From Chrysomallon squamiferum (lineage: Eukaryota; Mollusca; Gastropoda; Neomphalida; Peltospiridae): a stretch of DNA of 64,000 nucleotides. Positions 27,499 to 38,683 of the stretch are shown here, in pieces; within the stretch, counting starts at the first letter, position 1, and the number at the start of each line of letters is the position of its first letter. The position numbers were made by a program, and so were the translations under genes. Under the pieces are notes generated by a model. The model had not been told where the DNA came from. It worked only from the letters and a program-made list of their open reading frames with translations, and did not search any database. The DNA lies in the NCBI GenBank assembly GCA_012295275.1, contig CM022677.1, positions 10,145,851 through 10,209,850 of the forward strand. The letters are read 5' to 3'.

Positions 27499-27630
27499 TA
27501 CATACATACACACATACACACATACATACATACACACATACATACAAACATACATACATACATACATACATACACACACATATACACATACACACATACA
27601 TACATACACACACATACACACATACATACT
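27461..27630. repeat. (CATA)n/(CACA)n microsatellite
   Basis: Tetranucleotide array of TACA/CATA units interrupted by CACA blocks. The Tyr/His/Thr-rich and Val/Cys-rich open frames it generates on both strands are artefacts. Confidence 0.9.
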
Positions 27631-27720
27631 GTCACAAAAACACACAGCCACTTGTCCTTCCACACATGTATCTATCCATTCTCTCGATTTAGTATAAAAT
27701 CTAGTTTTCCACAGTTGCTT

Positions 27721-28015
27721 GCAAATAAATAAGTAAATAAATATAATATACATATATACAGCACACAAATAAATAAATAAATGAACAAACAAACAAACAA
27801 ACAAACAAATAAATGAATAAATGAACAAACAAACAAACAAACAAATAAATGAATAAATGAACAAACAAACAAACAAACAAACAAATAAATGAATAAATAA
27901 ATAAAAAAATAAAACAAAAACTAAATAAATAAATGAATAAATGAAATAAATGAATAAACAAATAAATAAATATATAAATAATAATAAAAAATATAAAAAA
28001 TAAATAAATAAAAGA
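27721..28015. repeat. AAAT/AAAC tetranucleotide array
   Basis: AAAT units alternate with blocks of AAAC (four to six copies each) and AATG variants in a higher-order pattern of about 56 bp, most clearly from 27781 to 27895. Confidence 0.85.
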
Positions 28016-28019
28016 TTCA

Positions 28020-29170
28020 GTTATAAAAATGCAGGTTTCCTTCAAAAAGGTGTAAGTTAGTAAACTGATTATTTTACTGTTATGGTAAAAATACAAATTT
28101 AGTGTCAACTATTGCAATACTGACAGTGAAGAAAAAGGAATTTCATTCAGCAAACTAACTTTCATTCAGAAAAAAAAAAAAAAAAATGAAAAAGAAGTAA
28201 AACTAAATAAATAAGTAATAAATAAATTAAAAATTTATAAAGTAAGATTTTTTCATTTTTGTTGCTAGTAGTGAAAACTTACTTTTTTCAGTGATGACAG
28301 TTAAAATATTCTAATTTTGTCCACTGTCCAATGTAAAAATGTAGTAAACTTAGTATTTCAGTGCTGTATGTTACATAAACAAAATCATATACAAGGAGGC
28401 CTTTTACACACATACACACCCATCCTGACTCCCTCTAGCAGACAAACACAAATACTCAGTCTTTCTTACACACACAAACATATAATATACATATATACAG
28501 CACACACAGATACTCAGTCTGTATTACACATACAAACACATATACATAATCCACCTTTAATCTTTGCTTAATTTTCTGTCTGTGTATCTGTCTATCTCCT
28601 CATCTGTCCATCATAAAATTCAAAAAAATTAATAATAAAACATGTATAAATCATAAAGCAATAAATATAATATTTTTTCTAAATTACATTACTAAGTAGA
28701 AGTTTTCAGTAATTATTCCCTCTCTTTAATTTTAAAAAGTGTTGAATCCACTAGTCTATACTCAGTCCCAACGATCCTGATCAAAAGACAACATCAAGCT
28801 GTGTGTGTTGTTACTAGATAGAAATAGGTAATAGTTCTGCTGCATGCAAAGAATATAAATCCTATTACAGGAATCTCCACCATTTTCATTTGTAATAATA
28901 AAATAAATAAAATTAAATAAAATTAAAATTAAATAATGATGTGATAGTTCTAGTGTTTTTGTGGTAGTAATATGGATATTTACAATGTTTTATTTGTTCA
29001 TGCATAGCTTTAAATTAATAAATAATCACACTGCTTAAGCACATTATGTAAAATAAATCTTCTGTTAAGAGGAAACATTTTTGTTGGTATGTTTAGATGT
29101 ATCTCTGTGTGTGTGTGTGTGTGTGTGTGTTTATATATAAATAATTTATCTTTACTAGATAACGAAACGA
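28020..29170. other. no gene seen
   Basis: Non-coding AT-rich sequence with an A-run at about 28171-28186 and a (TG)n tract at 29107-29130. Confidence 0.5.
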
Positions 29171-29171
29171 A

Positions 29172-29590
29172 AAAGTAGATTTTATTGTCATTGGGAATAT
29201 CTATCTAATGGATCAACAGAAAGCAGCAGTAATAATGCCAACTGAGCACAATTCTGTGGCTGTGGTTGATGCTGCCTCAGTCATCTATCCAACTCGTCCC
29301 ATAAATGCGCTATAGGTTCAAAACCGGAGATTTAGAGGGCCAGGGCAGGACCTGAATGTTATTGTTGTGTAGGTTCGCTGTTGTGAGTCTGGTTGTATGT
29401 GGTCTCGCATTGTTGTGCTGGAATACAGTGTACCATAATTCATAACTGGAGTGACATGTGGCTGCAAAATTTCATCTCAGTATCTCTGTGCCTTTAAGAT
29501 GCCTTGGGTGTGAACCAGGTTGGTCCTGCCAGTGTATGAGATTGCTGCCCACACCATCAAACTACCACCGCTAAAGCTATATACATATAG
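29172..29590 (-). pseudogene. Tc1/mariner-family transposase C-terminal fragment
   Basis: On the minus strand, from 29590 downward, the translation reads SGGSLMVWAAISYTGRTNLV then LKAQRY and DEILQPHV. These match the Tc1 family's G-G-x-V-M-V-W-G-x-I-S and R-Y-x-x-x-I-L blocks of the DDE catalytic domain. A one-base frameshift near 29430 leads into FQHNNARPHTTRL and VLPWPSKSPVLNL, corresponding to Q-D-N-A-R-P-H and W-P-x-x-S-P-D-L-N-P-I-E. The catalytic Asp of each block is changed (DNA to NNA, SPDLN to SPVLN), and stops occur inside RYxDEIL and after SPVLNL. The C-terminal tail continues to about 29172. The N-terminal DNA-binding part and inverted repeats were not found. It is an old, inactive fragment. 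Confidence 0.8.
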
Positions 29591-29599
29591 GGCTTCTCC

Positions 29600-32500
29600 A
29601 AGTTAAATTAAAGTAAATATCGTCATCAACCTCCTAATAATTCTCACCTTATCCAAAAATCACAACCGTTTGTATGGCTAAATTAATCATCGAATACAAT
29701 TTACATTTTTTTATTATGAATAATCAGTTTACTTTAACACGATCTCACGAACGTTTCTACCCTTAACTTGATCTATATATTTTATTTACTAGCAGCAGAA
29801 GGAAAAAATGTGGTATTTTAATATGTATACGTTTGTTTTCCAACGATAAACATTGCGTGAATAATAAAAAATAATGTTCGTTATGTTAAATTTAATTACC
29901 TACAACATACAGAAAAATAGGATTTCATCGATAATTTCCATTTGTTAATAACATATTACAGATATGCAGATCCATGAAAAAATTATTTTATATAACTTTA
30001 AATTTCAGAAAAAATGGATATATCAGTAATTTTTAAAATTTTAAAGATACACTGAAAAGGTGATATAGAAGTATTTTTTGAATTATGAACACTGAAAAAT
30101 TAATTTATAAACCTAGTTTCTCTTCCTTTATTTATTTATTTATTTATATACGTACTTATTTACTTTCTTACTTATTTAAAAAGTACACTAAATTCATCTC
30201 GAATTAAAGCAATAACCAGTTTTACGATCCATGTAAGTGTAAACGAATAATATATTATTAGAATCAATCAAATAATTAAAAAAACTGAAGAAGAAATAAA
30301 ACAAATAAAAGAAAATAATAATAAATAGATAAAATAATAAAAATAACTCCTCGAAAATAATTATCAGTATTTAATGTGATGAGCATTTTAGGTTTTTACA
30401 CAGATAACAAGAAATTGAGAGAGGAATTTACTTTGTTTCATTTCTGTCAGTAGAAACTGTTTGTAGAATAAACTGGACTCAGTGAGAAAATCACGGGTCA
30501 CGGGTTACGCATCAAAGTTGTAGAACTTTAATATCGTCAAAACAGTTTATAGTGAATACAATTTACAATTTTATTATCATTGATATTTCTTGTTAATTCT
30601 TTCTGCACCACTGAATATAATAATAGGAACTGTAAGCTTATCCTTTTATTTTGTAGGAGAATCACAATGCACATGAAGATAAAACAACAGAAAAAAAATA
30701 TGAAAAAAAGCAAAAAGCAAAACAAAACAACTATCTTTTAACAAAGCGAATGTGTGGGTCTTCAGTAGGGTTTTGAATATATTACTGCGTACTTATATAT
30801 GTATATATATATATATATACATCAGTTCCATTTTAATGCCATTTTTTTTATTAACAAAAGGTGAGACATTCTATTATATTATGTACTAAACATTATAATT
30901 AAAATAATCACTATTCATGAAAATGATATTTACTCATGAAAATGCCCTGTATTTTGAGAAATATAGACCGTACTCTTAGTTAATACATTTTTAAATTATT
31001 AAGCATTGAATAAAAGTTTAATGTGGTATTCCGTTATAATTAATTACAGGAGGATTTTTTGTTTATGGAATCGCAATGTATAATCAGAAATACTGAATCG
31101 ACTTCGATATTAATATTAATGAATAAATTATATTGAGAGTTATTAATGAAAACTGAAGTATGCACTGCGCTCATGTTAATAGGGACTAACAGACTCAACT
31201 ATAAACTATTCTGATAACGAGAATAAATGAAAAAAACGTTTCCTTCTTTTTTACTTTAACATTGATGATCGTACTTTCAGCGTGAGATATCCCGTTTATT
31301 TTATAACACAAACACTTTTCATACGAATAACTTAGGACTGTGCAAAAATAACATATTTTTACTTAAGAATACTGCTACTTACACAATAATTTCTTATAAG
31401 ACGCAATTTTAATTCCGACTGCACTATTTATGTTGAAATTAATATTATATTTTATTATCTACATCACACAATATATTCATAATAAGCGATACTAATATTT
31501 TATACTTTAGAAGAAGACAGGTTTCTTTTTTTTTAATATTCTGTTAATATTACTGCTTCACCTTTTATTGTAATTTACAGCGTAGTATTACATTTGCGTA
31601 ACTGTAAACAGGGATATTACCAAAGAAATACTAAATATCTAAACTATCATGTAAACTACAAAAGTCTTTTTTCCATTATGCCGTGTAAAAATCATCACTG
31701 TAATAGTATTCTTAACAAAATATTCATTATTACATATAAATCTCAATGTATTCATTAAAAACAGCTACTAGCAGTAAATGTAACGTAATTAGTAAAGAAC
31801 TGCAATAAAATACCACGTTAACATATTCTAGGCGCTACCTAGCAGGAAGCTATAAATTATAGTTTGTTGTTAATAGAATTACGTAACTGCAACATTGTTA
31901 ATTTAAAAATAGACACTACAGAAGAAATACTAAATATTTTTCAATGTATTTTACATGGCGGTGGAGAACTGATATTAATTTTCTGTTTTAAGTTATCTGC
32001 TGAAAATTATTCATCTTATTAAAATAACTCATTAATGTTGTTTTTAAATTAAATATTCCCTTTTTTCTCAGACATCGTATTCTTTTCCTGTGCAATCTCT
32101 ACCAGTGTAATTAAAGGCACATTAATCTGTATTTCTCAATATTTCATAAATTAATACCTTCTCCTTTGATATATGTTTAATGCACGAAAAAATAAACTAT
32201 AATATCACATATCCCACACCCTCACGAACACTATATATTTTAATATTTGTATTATGTACACAGTATTACGATTGAAAAAGTCACGAATTCTTAATAAAAA
32301 ATATCACGTTGTTTCTTGCTCAGCTGTTTGTAAATCAAAGATAATTACAGTTCTGATGTCTCAAGTTATCGGCAGATATTTTTTCAGAATGTGATAAAGA
32401 TAACTAATGTATTTATTATAATTTATAAAAATTCTTCTTTAACTGAATATCAGTGTTGTCGTTAATACTGCCGTAAAGGTAGCAAAAAGCATTTTTTAAA

Positions 32501-33850
32501 TAGATTTTTCAGAGATACTGGAAAAGGCGTGACTGCGAAAAGTTAATGTGATTTTGTGTTATTTAAACGATAATTACATAATGATGTCAAGAAATAAGAG
32601 ATTAATGTTTTATCGAGACTGAATAGTATTAAAGATTATAAAAAGAAAAGTTTTTAATTTGTCTTCGCCTCAGAACTTGTTATTCACGATAGTCTTTTTT
32701 CTTTTGGAAGATGTAAAACTAATGTCGTAATCGAGACTCATTTCCGACTCGCACGTGGCTTTGTGTCTGCTAAAAAAATAATTTTAAAACCCTCCAAAAT
32801 TTTAATCTGCATTTACTGTTGAACGAAAACAGATAATTTTGAATTCGCTGATAAGAAATATTCACTTATTAATAATGTTAATGACATCAAACGAAATAAC
32901 AATTCGGAACTCTTCGGTATGGAACTAGGCAGATAGTAAAGTTTTCATTTTCTTAAACAATTGAAATTATACTAAATAAGAATTTTTTTAAAAATATATA
33001 TATATTGTTTTCTTATTTATTTATTTACTTATTTATTTATAATTATTATTAACACTGAACAGTCCATGCATTTTTCATTATCAGTAATAGAAAATATATA
33101 TTGATTTTGTTTCACAAAAAACAATGAAAAGTTAGTTTTTAAAAATGTGTGGTGCTATAAGAAGCATGAAGAAAATGCATTTTCTACAGAAACACATGAA
33201 AAATATCAAATAACCCCATATTTTATAATCAATAGTGAACTAGTAAATTAAGTAAATTATTCATTTTTCGCAGTGACAGAATTTTTTATTTTTTATTATT
33301 ATTATTTGTTTTTTATATTGTTCTTGCTATTTTTTTTTAAAGTTTTTGAAAACATTAAATTTCAATTTTTTCTTTATAAAGAGCTCAGAGCATACTGAGA
33401 TGTGAAGATTAATGTATTTTATTTTTCTATTAAAAAGGAAGAAGTGAGAAGAACTGAAATTAAGGTGTGTTATTACCTACACACAGACTGATATTGAAAA
33501 GAAGAGGTGTAAAGGTTATACCAACTTTTATTGAAAACAAGAAGCCCAGTAAATGGGAAGAAATATGGATGGGCTTCCAGATAAGTGCCCTTTATAAATA
33601 AATGTATTAGGGTGAAGATAAATTGATAGAGAGGAAGACACACAGAAAGAAAGAGAAGGTACAGTGAGAGAGAAAATAAATAAAATTATATAGATAGAGT
33701 GTGTTTGTAGATGGACAGACAGAAATACAGTTGTAATATAGGTATGTAGGCATAGATAGATATGCAGATAGGCAGGGTGTTTGTGATTGTGAAGGAAAAT
33801 GTGCTTGTGAGTTTTTTGAAGAGTGGCTGTGAATTTAATGTCTATATGTT
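29600..33850. other. no gene seen
   Basis: Uniformly AT-rich, with short (ATTT)n runs (30130-30150, 33015-33040) and (TA)n near 30803-30820. No long open frames, splice-bounded open segments or transposon ends were recognised. Confidence 0.5.
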
Positions 33851-33853
33851 ACA

Positions 33854-34637
33854 GTCAATCTGTCAAACTAGTCATTTGCCCTAATGGTTGAAATGTTTAG
33901 CATACCACCCAAGACAATCAGTGTTTTTTCCTAATGAGTAAAATTTATAGGAATTAGGCCAAATGACTGAAATAGACCTTTAGTCATTAGGCAAAATGAA
34001 TGAATGAAGAAGAATGATTTGCAGTTTCATGAACACATTTATTTTGAAATAAATCACAAGTAGTGTTCTATTTATTACAGCAGTTCAAACTTGAGTAACA
34101 TCTTGAATTGTTCTTGAAACATTTTGTTTGACAGCTTTATTTCACTTCACAGTTGCATTTCACAAATTCTTGTCCTGCTGTGGTGGACTCCATTGACAGC
34201 CCTGCTCTAAGAGACATCATGAGACAACTGCAGTCTCTGTGGACACACATCAAACTGGCTTCTGGCATTGGGCAGCATCTGGTCAAGATTGGAGTTCAGT
34301 GGCAGCTGGTCAAGACAGTTTCAAGATTGGAGTTCAGTGGCAGCTGGTCAGACAAGGCAGTTGCTAAAGTGGATGGTTGCTTGGTGCAGCTCCAGTTCTT
34401 CCTGAACTGAAAAAACTTGATGCCTACACCCCAGTTCTTAGTGGTCTTTGACATAAAAATAACTCAACCACTAATTCCTACAATGAACAGATGTAAGAAA
34501 GCATTTCTGAATTACTATAGTCAAACACCACCATGGGAAATCCAGTCATTTGTTCTAATTCCTGGAAATTTTAGTCATTAGGCCTAATTTCTGATGGTTT
34601 CAGGTGTTAGGCTAAATAAGTAGTTTGACATATTGAC
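33854..34637. mobile_element. unclassified inverted-repeat DNA transposon
   Basis: The left end GTCAATCTGTCAAACTA (33854-33870) and the reverse complement of the right end GTCAATATGTCAAACTA (34621-34637) match in 16 of 17 positions, and the similarity continues inward with gaps through ATTTxxCCTAA. Subterminal blocks also pair in inverted orientation: AATTTATAGGAATTAGGCCA near 33945 on the left against the reverse complement of the block near 34545-34575 on the right, which has AATTTCCAGGAATTAGAACA. A motif CATTTG-CCTAA / TCATTAGGC recurs at least five times near the two ends. At 784 bp with only a short internal open frame it is probably non-autonomous. I could not fix a target duplication or a superfamily. 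Confidence 0.65.
34153..34410 (+). CDS. open frame inside the inverted-repeat element (doubtful)
   Basis: An 85-codon frame inside the transposon reads SPALRDIMRQLQSLW and later FSGSWSDKAVAKVDG before a C-terminal VQLQFFLN. A unit of about 36-38 bp encoding RLEFSGSW-type sequence is tandemly duplicated (from about 34285 and from about 34321). It is less AT-rich than its surroundings, so it may be a captured host fragment or a relic of the element's protein. No family was recognised and there is no evidence it is expressed. Confidence 0.25.
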   Translation: MHFTNSCPAVVDSIDSPALRDIMRQLQSLWTHIKLASGIGQHLVKIGVQWQLVKTVSRLEFSGSWSDKAVAKVDGCLVQLQFFLN

Positions 34638-34639
34638 AT

Positions 34640-35530
34640 ATATATGCACATGTAAGAAAGTTTTCTTGTATATTTTTGAGTTCTAGACAGAGGGGATGGG
34701 CATACATTAAGTGTGTTTATAGATGGACAGACATACAGAAAAATAGATAAGTAAGGTAGTTACATAGACATTGATGTGTAGATAACTAGTTAGATGCATT
34801 GACCATACATGGATGGTTACTGATGGATCAGAATATTGAATATAGGAATAAGATACATACATAGATAGTATAGTATATGTGTGTGTGTATGTGCATATTT
34901 TTATTTCTAAAATCTGATATAGTAATAACTACAAAAACAACAACAATAAAAAATAAAAATATTTTAATAATATTTAAGATAATTCTAAAGATATATACAA
35001 GAACAACAATAAAAAGATAAATAAAGCTATTCTAATTATTATTTAATGCAATCCTCAAATCATCATGTGATAACAACAATGATGAAAGGAGAAATAAAAC
35101 TCTCTTAATGTAATAATAATAAATTAGTATTTCAATGTTGATACATTTCTTTCTAATAAAAAAAACAACAATAAAAAATATAAATAATAATTGATATAAT
35201 TCTAAAAATATATAAAAGAACAACAACAATAAAAAGGGAAATAAGTTTTTTTTATTATTTTTAATATTTAATACAATGTTGAGATATTTCTTTTTAATAA
35301 AAACAAACAAAAAACAACAACAAATCTTATTATAAAGAATGTACAAAGTCAGTTACTATGTCATATTTAAAAAAAAAAAATTATAATTGAATATTTTTAT
35401 TTTATTAGGCTGATTACTTATTAAAATAAAATAAAAATGTGTAAGTGACACACATTTCCTTGTACAGCCTCCAGTCTACCCAACAATGTTTATTATGATT
35501 ATTATTATTATTTATATATCATAGGTTTAC
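34640..35530. other. no gene seen
   Basis: AT-rich sequence with an ACAACAATAAAAA-rich pattern repeated at about 34930-35020, 35160-35240 and 35300-35325, which suggests a diverged tandem duplication of about 130-230 bp. No coding sequence is supported. Confidence 0.4.
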
Positions 35531-35752
35531 CTTTGTCTTCTCTCTTATTTTCAGAAATGTTTCTGTTTTCTTCACATCTGCTGTTGTTGCTGCAGTTGTT
35601 TCATCACCACTTTGTGCTGCTGTTCTCTTTAAGCTAGTTTCTGATTGAACTGTGTTTTCTGATTGAACTGTGTTTTCACTGACTGTGTTACTGGTGTTTT
35701 CACTGACTGTGTTACTGGTGTTTTCTGCTTCTATCACTGGCACATGCTCTAC
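35531..35752 (-). CDS. candidate internal exon, Ser/Thr/Asn-rich repeat
   Basis: On the minus strand a 222-nt open segment lies between an AG (GGAGTTAG, weak pyrimidine tract) and a donor CAAAG-GTAAAC. It starts VEHVPVIEAENTSNTVSE. A 24-nt unit encoding NTSNTVSE is repeated twice in tandem, followed by an 18-nt unit encoding NTVQSE twice, then SLKRTAAQSGDETTAATTAD and a basic end. An in-frame stop (TAG) sits right at the acceptor, so it must be spliced in if coding. Composition suggests a disordered, possibly phosphorylated or glycosylated linker. No family was recognised and no partner exons were found; it could be non-coding minisatellite. Confidence 0.3.
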
Positions 35753-35759
35753 CTAACTC

Positions 35760-35930
35760 CATCATTTTTTTCACCTACAAACAAGTGATATTTTTACATA
35801 CCTCTTATCTCTTTATAGCATTGTGTGTCATTCTGTTTCTACATACTTTTCTTTGTATGATGTGTAACGGTGAATTTGTATGGTGCATGTTATATGTATG
35901 TATGTAAGTGTGTGTGTGTGTGTCTGTGTA

Positions 35931-35961
<31 letters not shown>

Positions 35962-36590
35962 GTATGCATCTTGTATTAAGTTAGTGTGTGTGTGTGTGTG
36001 AATATCTCTGTGTGAGTGAGTTTCTGTGTGTATGTGTTTCTGTGTGTGTTTGTGTTTGCATGGATCTTTTTATAGGTATGCATATGTGAGTGTTTATGAT
36101 GAATTATGAGTATTTTAATGTGAGTGTTTGATTTTAAATTAATTATTTAAAACAAAAAAATTAAAATAATTAAATATAAATAGGTATTTTATTCAATTTG
36201 TATTGCTGTTTAATTTCAGCAGGTAAAAAACAACATAAAATAGTAGAGCTAGATACATTGTCTTTATTATCAGATTTGTGTCTGTAATTATAATAATAGT
36301 GAGTAGGTTGTAGATGATATTAAAATATTTGTAGTGTTAAGGTTCTGATGTGTTTACACAAAATACAGAACATATATATGATTTGTTTTTTATATACAGA
36401 TGTGCACATGCCTTGCAGAAGCATGACCAATACTTAGACTTTTTAAAATTATTTTTATTTATTTATTTATTTATTTTATTTCTTAATAATTTTATGTTTT
36501 CTCTTTTTTTTCAAAGTATATAATCTGCAAAATGCCAAACTTTTTTACAAACCAGAATGTAGAAACCAGTTATTTATCAAATGTGTGTGA
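35760..36590. other. no gene seen
   Basis: AT-rich sequence with TG/TA microsatellites at about 35905-35962 and 35984-36062. Confidence 0.5.
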
Positions 36591-36591
36591 A

Positions 36592-36808
36592 CAGGTTGTA
36601 GATAATTATAATAATAGTGAATAGGGTTGTAGATGAAAATTATAATAATAGTGAATAGGTTGTAGATGATAATTGATAATTATAATAGTGAGTAGGTTTA
36701 GATAATTATTGTAACAGTGAGCAGAGATGTAGATGATAATTACAGTCAGTAGGTATGTAGATGATAATTATAATAATTGTGAGTAGGTTTCTAGATGATA
36801 ATTACAGT
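36592..36808 (+). repeat. degenerate minisatellite, GTAGATGATAATTATAATA units
   Basis: Units of about 30-40 bp built from GTAGATGATAATTATAATAA and TAGTGAGTAGGT recur at least six times with indels. A single diverged unit lies upstream at about 36290-36320. Confidence 0.75.
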
Positions 36809-36809
36809 A

Positions 36810-36900
36810 AAACTGAGACTGGTTCAGTGGTTAGAGTATTTGACTGATATGGAAGCTAACTGGATCAATGTTTTTCATTTTTTTCTGACATCATTTCCTG
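36810..36900 (+). mobile_element. tRNA-derived SINE head (candidate)
   Basis: A box-A-like TGGTTCAGTGGTTAGAGTA starts at 36820, and a box-B-like GGATCAATG starts at 36862, 42 bp later. The spacing is the same as in the candidate at 20161/20203. Box B is degenerate. The body that follows does not match the 20.2-kb copy, so family identity is uncertain. Confidence 0.45.
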
Positions 36901-36904
36901 TTCT

Positions 36905-37600
36905 AACCACATCTAAACTGATTTGTTAAAACAAACACAAAAGTTAGGAAAAACAACAGCAATTTTATTTTATTTACAAGTGATTAGATTTTTTTTTTTT
37001 TTTGTCTTGGATTTTTAAAAAAAAAACATACTATGAACATTTTTTTTGAAAATATTTACAAATAGAAAATATTTTTGTTAAACACTTTAAGAATATTGTA
37101 AATGAAAAAAAAAAGAAGAAAAAAACTGTAAATAAAAATTATAAAAAATATAAAAATAAATAAATAAATAAATAATTTTGTTCTGCAAAATATACATCAG
37201 AAATGTACCATGAGCCAGTGTATGTTTGTATGAGTGTTGTTTGTGTATGTATGTGGGTATTTTTTAGTAGTGCCTTTTTATTCATTTTAAAATAAAAAGT
37301 GATACAGAATGTACGTGATCTTAAGATACAAAAAAAAAACAAAAAAAAAACAACTAAATAACTAAAGAAATAAAGGAATAAATAAATAAATAAATAAATA
37401 ATACTGAATTTATAAATAGATAATGTTTTGAAGTTCAGGTACAATTAAATTAAAGCTCTCGAGAACAGTTTTCGTTTAGTGAGTTTAGAAATAAAATCGT
37501 AGCCAACAGAAATATAACACAGTAATTTTACAGAGAGTAAATTCTAAATTCTATTGTAGAAGAACTTAAGGAAAGGAGACTGACAGACAGATCAAAGTTT
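36905..37600. other. 3' flank of the small minus-strand gene
   Basis: AT-rich non-coding DNA with AAAT arrays at 37152-37175 and 37376-37400 and A-runs. It probably includes the 3' untranslated region of the gene at 37605-38196; minus-strand AATAAA motifs are too frequent in this AT-rich region to pick one. Confidence 0.4.
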
Positions 37601-37604
37601 TGTT

Positions 37605-38196
37605 CTAATACAATAAATCTGTGAGAATATTGCACAACTCCCTGTTCTTTCTGAGAAGCTCATAGTAGCGTTTTGGTGGCTTTTGAAGTGCATATAGCTC
37701 AGCTCGCAAATCTTCGTTGCTTCGCCAGAACAAATCAAATTCTTTAAACGGATTAAACTTTGGATGGTCCATACATTCGGCAATATTAAGATGGTATTCT
37801 CCGATGCGGTATTCCCAGAGTGTTAACAGTTTCTCCACCTCACTAGTGTAAGCGTCCGATACCAAATTCAACTCCATCATGGTTTCCTCCAGATCCTCCA
37901 GAATAATATCTTTGGCCACTGTAAATTAAAAAACAATTAGATAAACATGATATTGTTTCCTTGTTATTTGTTTGTTCAGTTATATAATGTAAGACATATA
38001 TTATCATTTGGACATTGTAGAAACGGGTGATATTTGTAATTAGTCACGATACTTACCAATTACCATCTCTTTAAATTCGTAATTATAGTTCATACATACC
38101 TCTTAGCACCTCTTGTTTAGCCTCAATCATTTTTCTGAATTTTCTTTTATGTCTACGGCGCTCCAGACATGGACAACACCAAGATAACCACTTCAT
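37605..38196 (-). CDS. small two-exon gene, 136 aa, coiled-coil-like, unrecognised
   Basis: Exon 1 is 38196-38100 (ATG to donor AAGAG-GTATGT). Exon 2 is 37918-37605, after an acceptor TTTTAATTTACAG, ending in TAG. The joined frame is 137 codons including the stop. The protein begins MKWLSWCCPCLERRRHKRKF: a short hydrophobic start, a CCPC cluster and a basic patch, a pattern that in other proteins allows palmitoylation and membrane association. The rest is helical, charged and Leu/Glu-rich (EDLEETMMELNLVSDA, EVEKLLTLWEYRIGEYHLNI), then an aromatic block (FNPFKEFDLFWRSNED) and a Lys/Arg/Leu-rich end. Intact frame, good splice sites and less AT-rich codons than the flanks support a real gene. 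I do not recognise the family and assign no function. Its upstream region has promoter-like motifs. Confidence 0.75.
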
Positions 38197-38244
38197 TTTT
38201 CTATTTTTTTATTCGTTTTATAAACACGACTGCAGCTGACTGTT

Positions 38245-38310
38245 GTTGCTAACCGTCTAGTCGCTAATTGCCTTGTTGCTAATGACGTAATAATATTCAA
38301 ACTGACCAAT
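38245..38310 (-). promoter_or_regulatory. putative promoter of the small gene: phased GTYGCTAAY motifs, CRE-like and CCAAT boxes
   Basis: About 50-115 bp upstream of the ATG (plus-strand reading) there are three 9-bp motifs, GTTGCTAAC at 38245, GTCGCTAAT at 38260 and GTTGCTAAT at 38275, each exactly 15 bp apart. The first six bases resemble the GTTGCY half-site of RFX X-boxes. The last motif overlaps a CRE-like TGACGTAA (38283-38290), and CCAAT lies at 38306-38310. Promoter function is inferred from position and motifs. Confidence 0.45.
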
Positions 38311-38349
38311 CAGCTTCGACTTTCTGACACGTCAGCAAAATATAGCTCA

Positions 38350-38635
38350 TAACTAATGAAATTTTCATTTCCCGATAATACAAAATAATAATAATAATAA
38401 AATATTTTCCCTAAACTATTTGCTCATTTATTTTAAAACGTTTATACTTACACATACAGCACTGTTAAGTTGTTTGAAAACATCAGTCAGATAATCTGGA
38501 TCAGTAGTCTGCTACTCACAGAGTTCATCTCCAATCCTAATTTTTTAATTATTCCTTTTTTTCCTAAGAGTTTATTTAAAATAAACAACAATTACTACCG
38601 CTGTTTATGCTACTACTATAAAAATACTACTTCCT

Positions 38636-38683
<48 letters not shown>

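Noticed and set aside
27461-27630. Regular array that might suggest a CRISPR or telomere repeat
   Set aside because: Units are four bases with no spacers and do not match a telomere motif; it is a microsatellite in animal DNA.
27291-28108. Long Tyr/His/Thr-rich and Phe/Leu-rich frames on both strands
   Set aside because: Products of tetranucleotide arrays; every frame of such arrays stays open.
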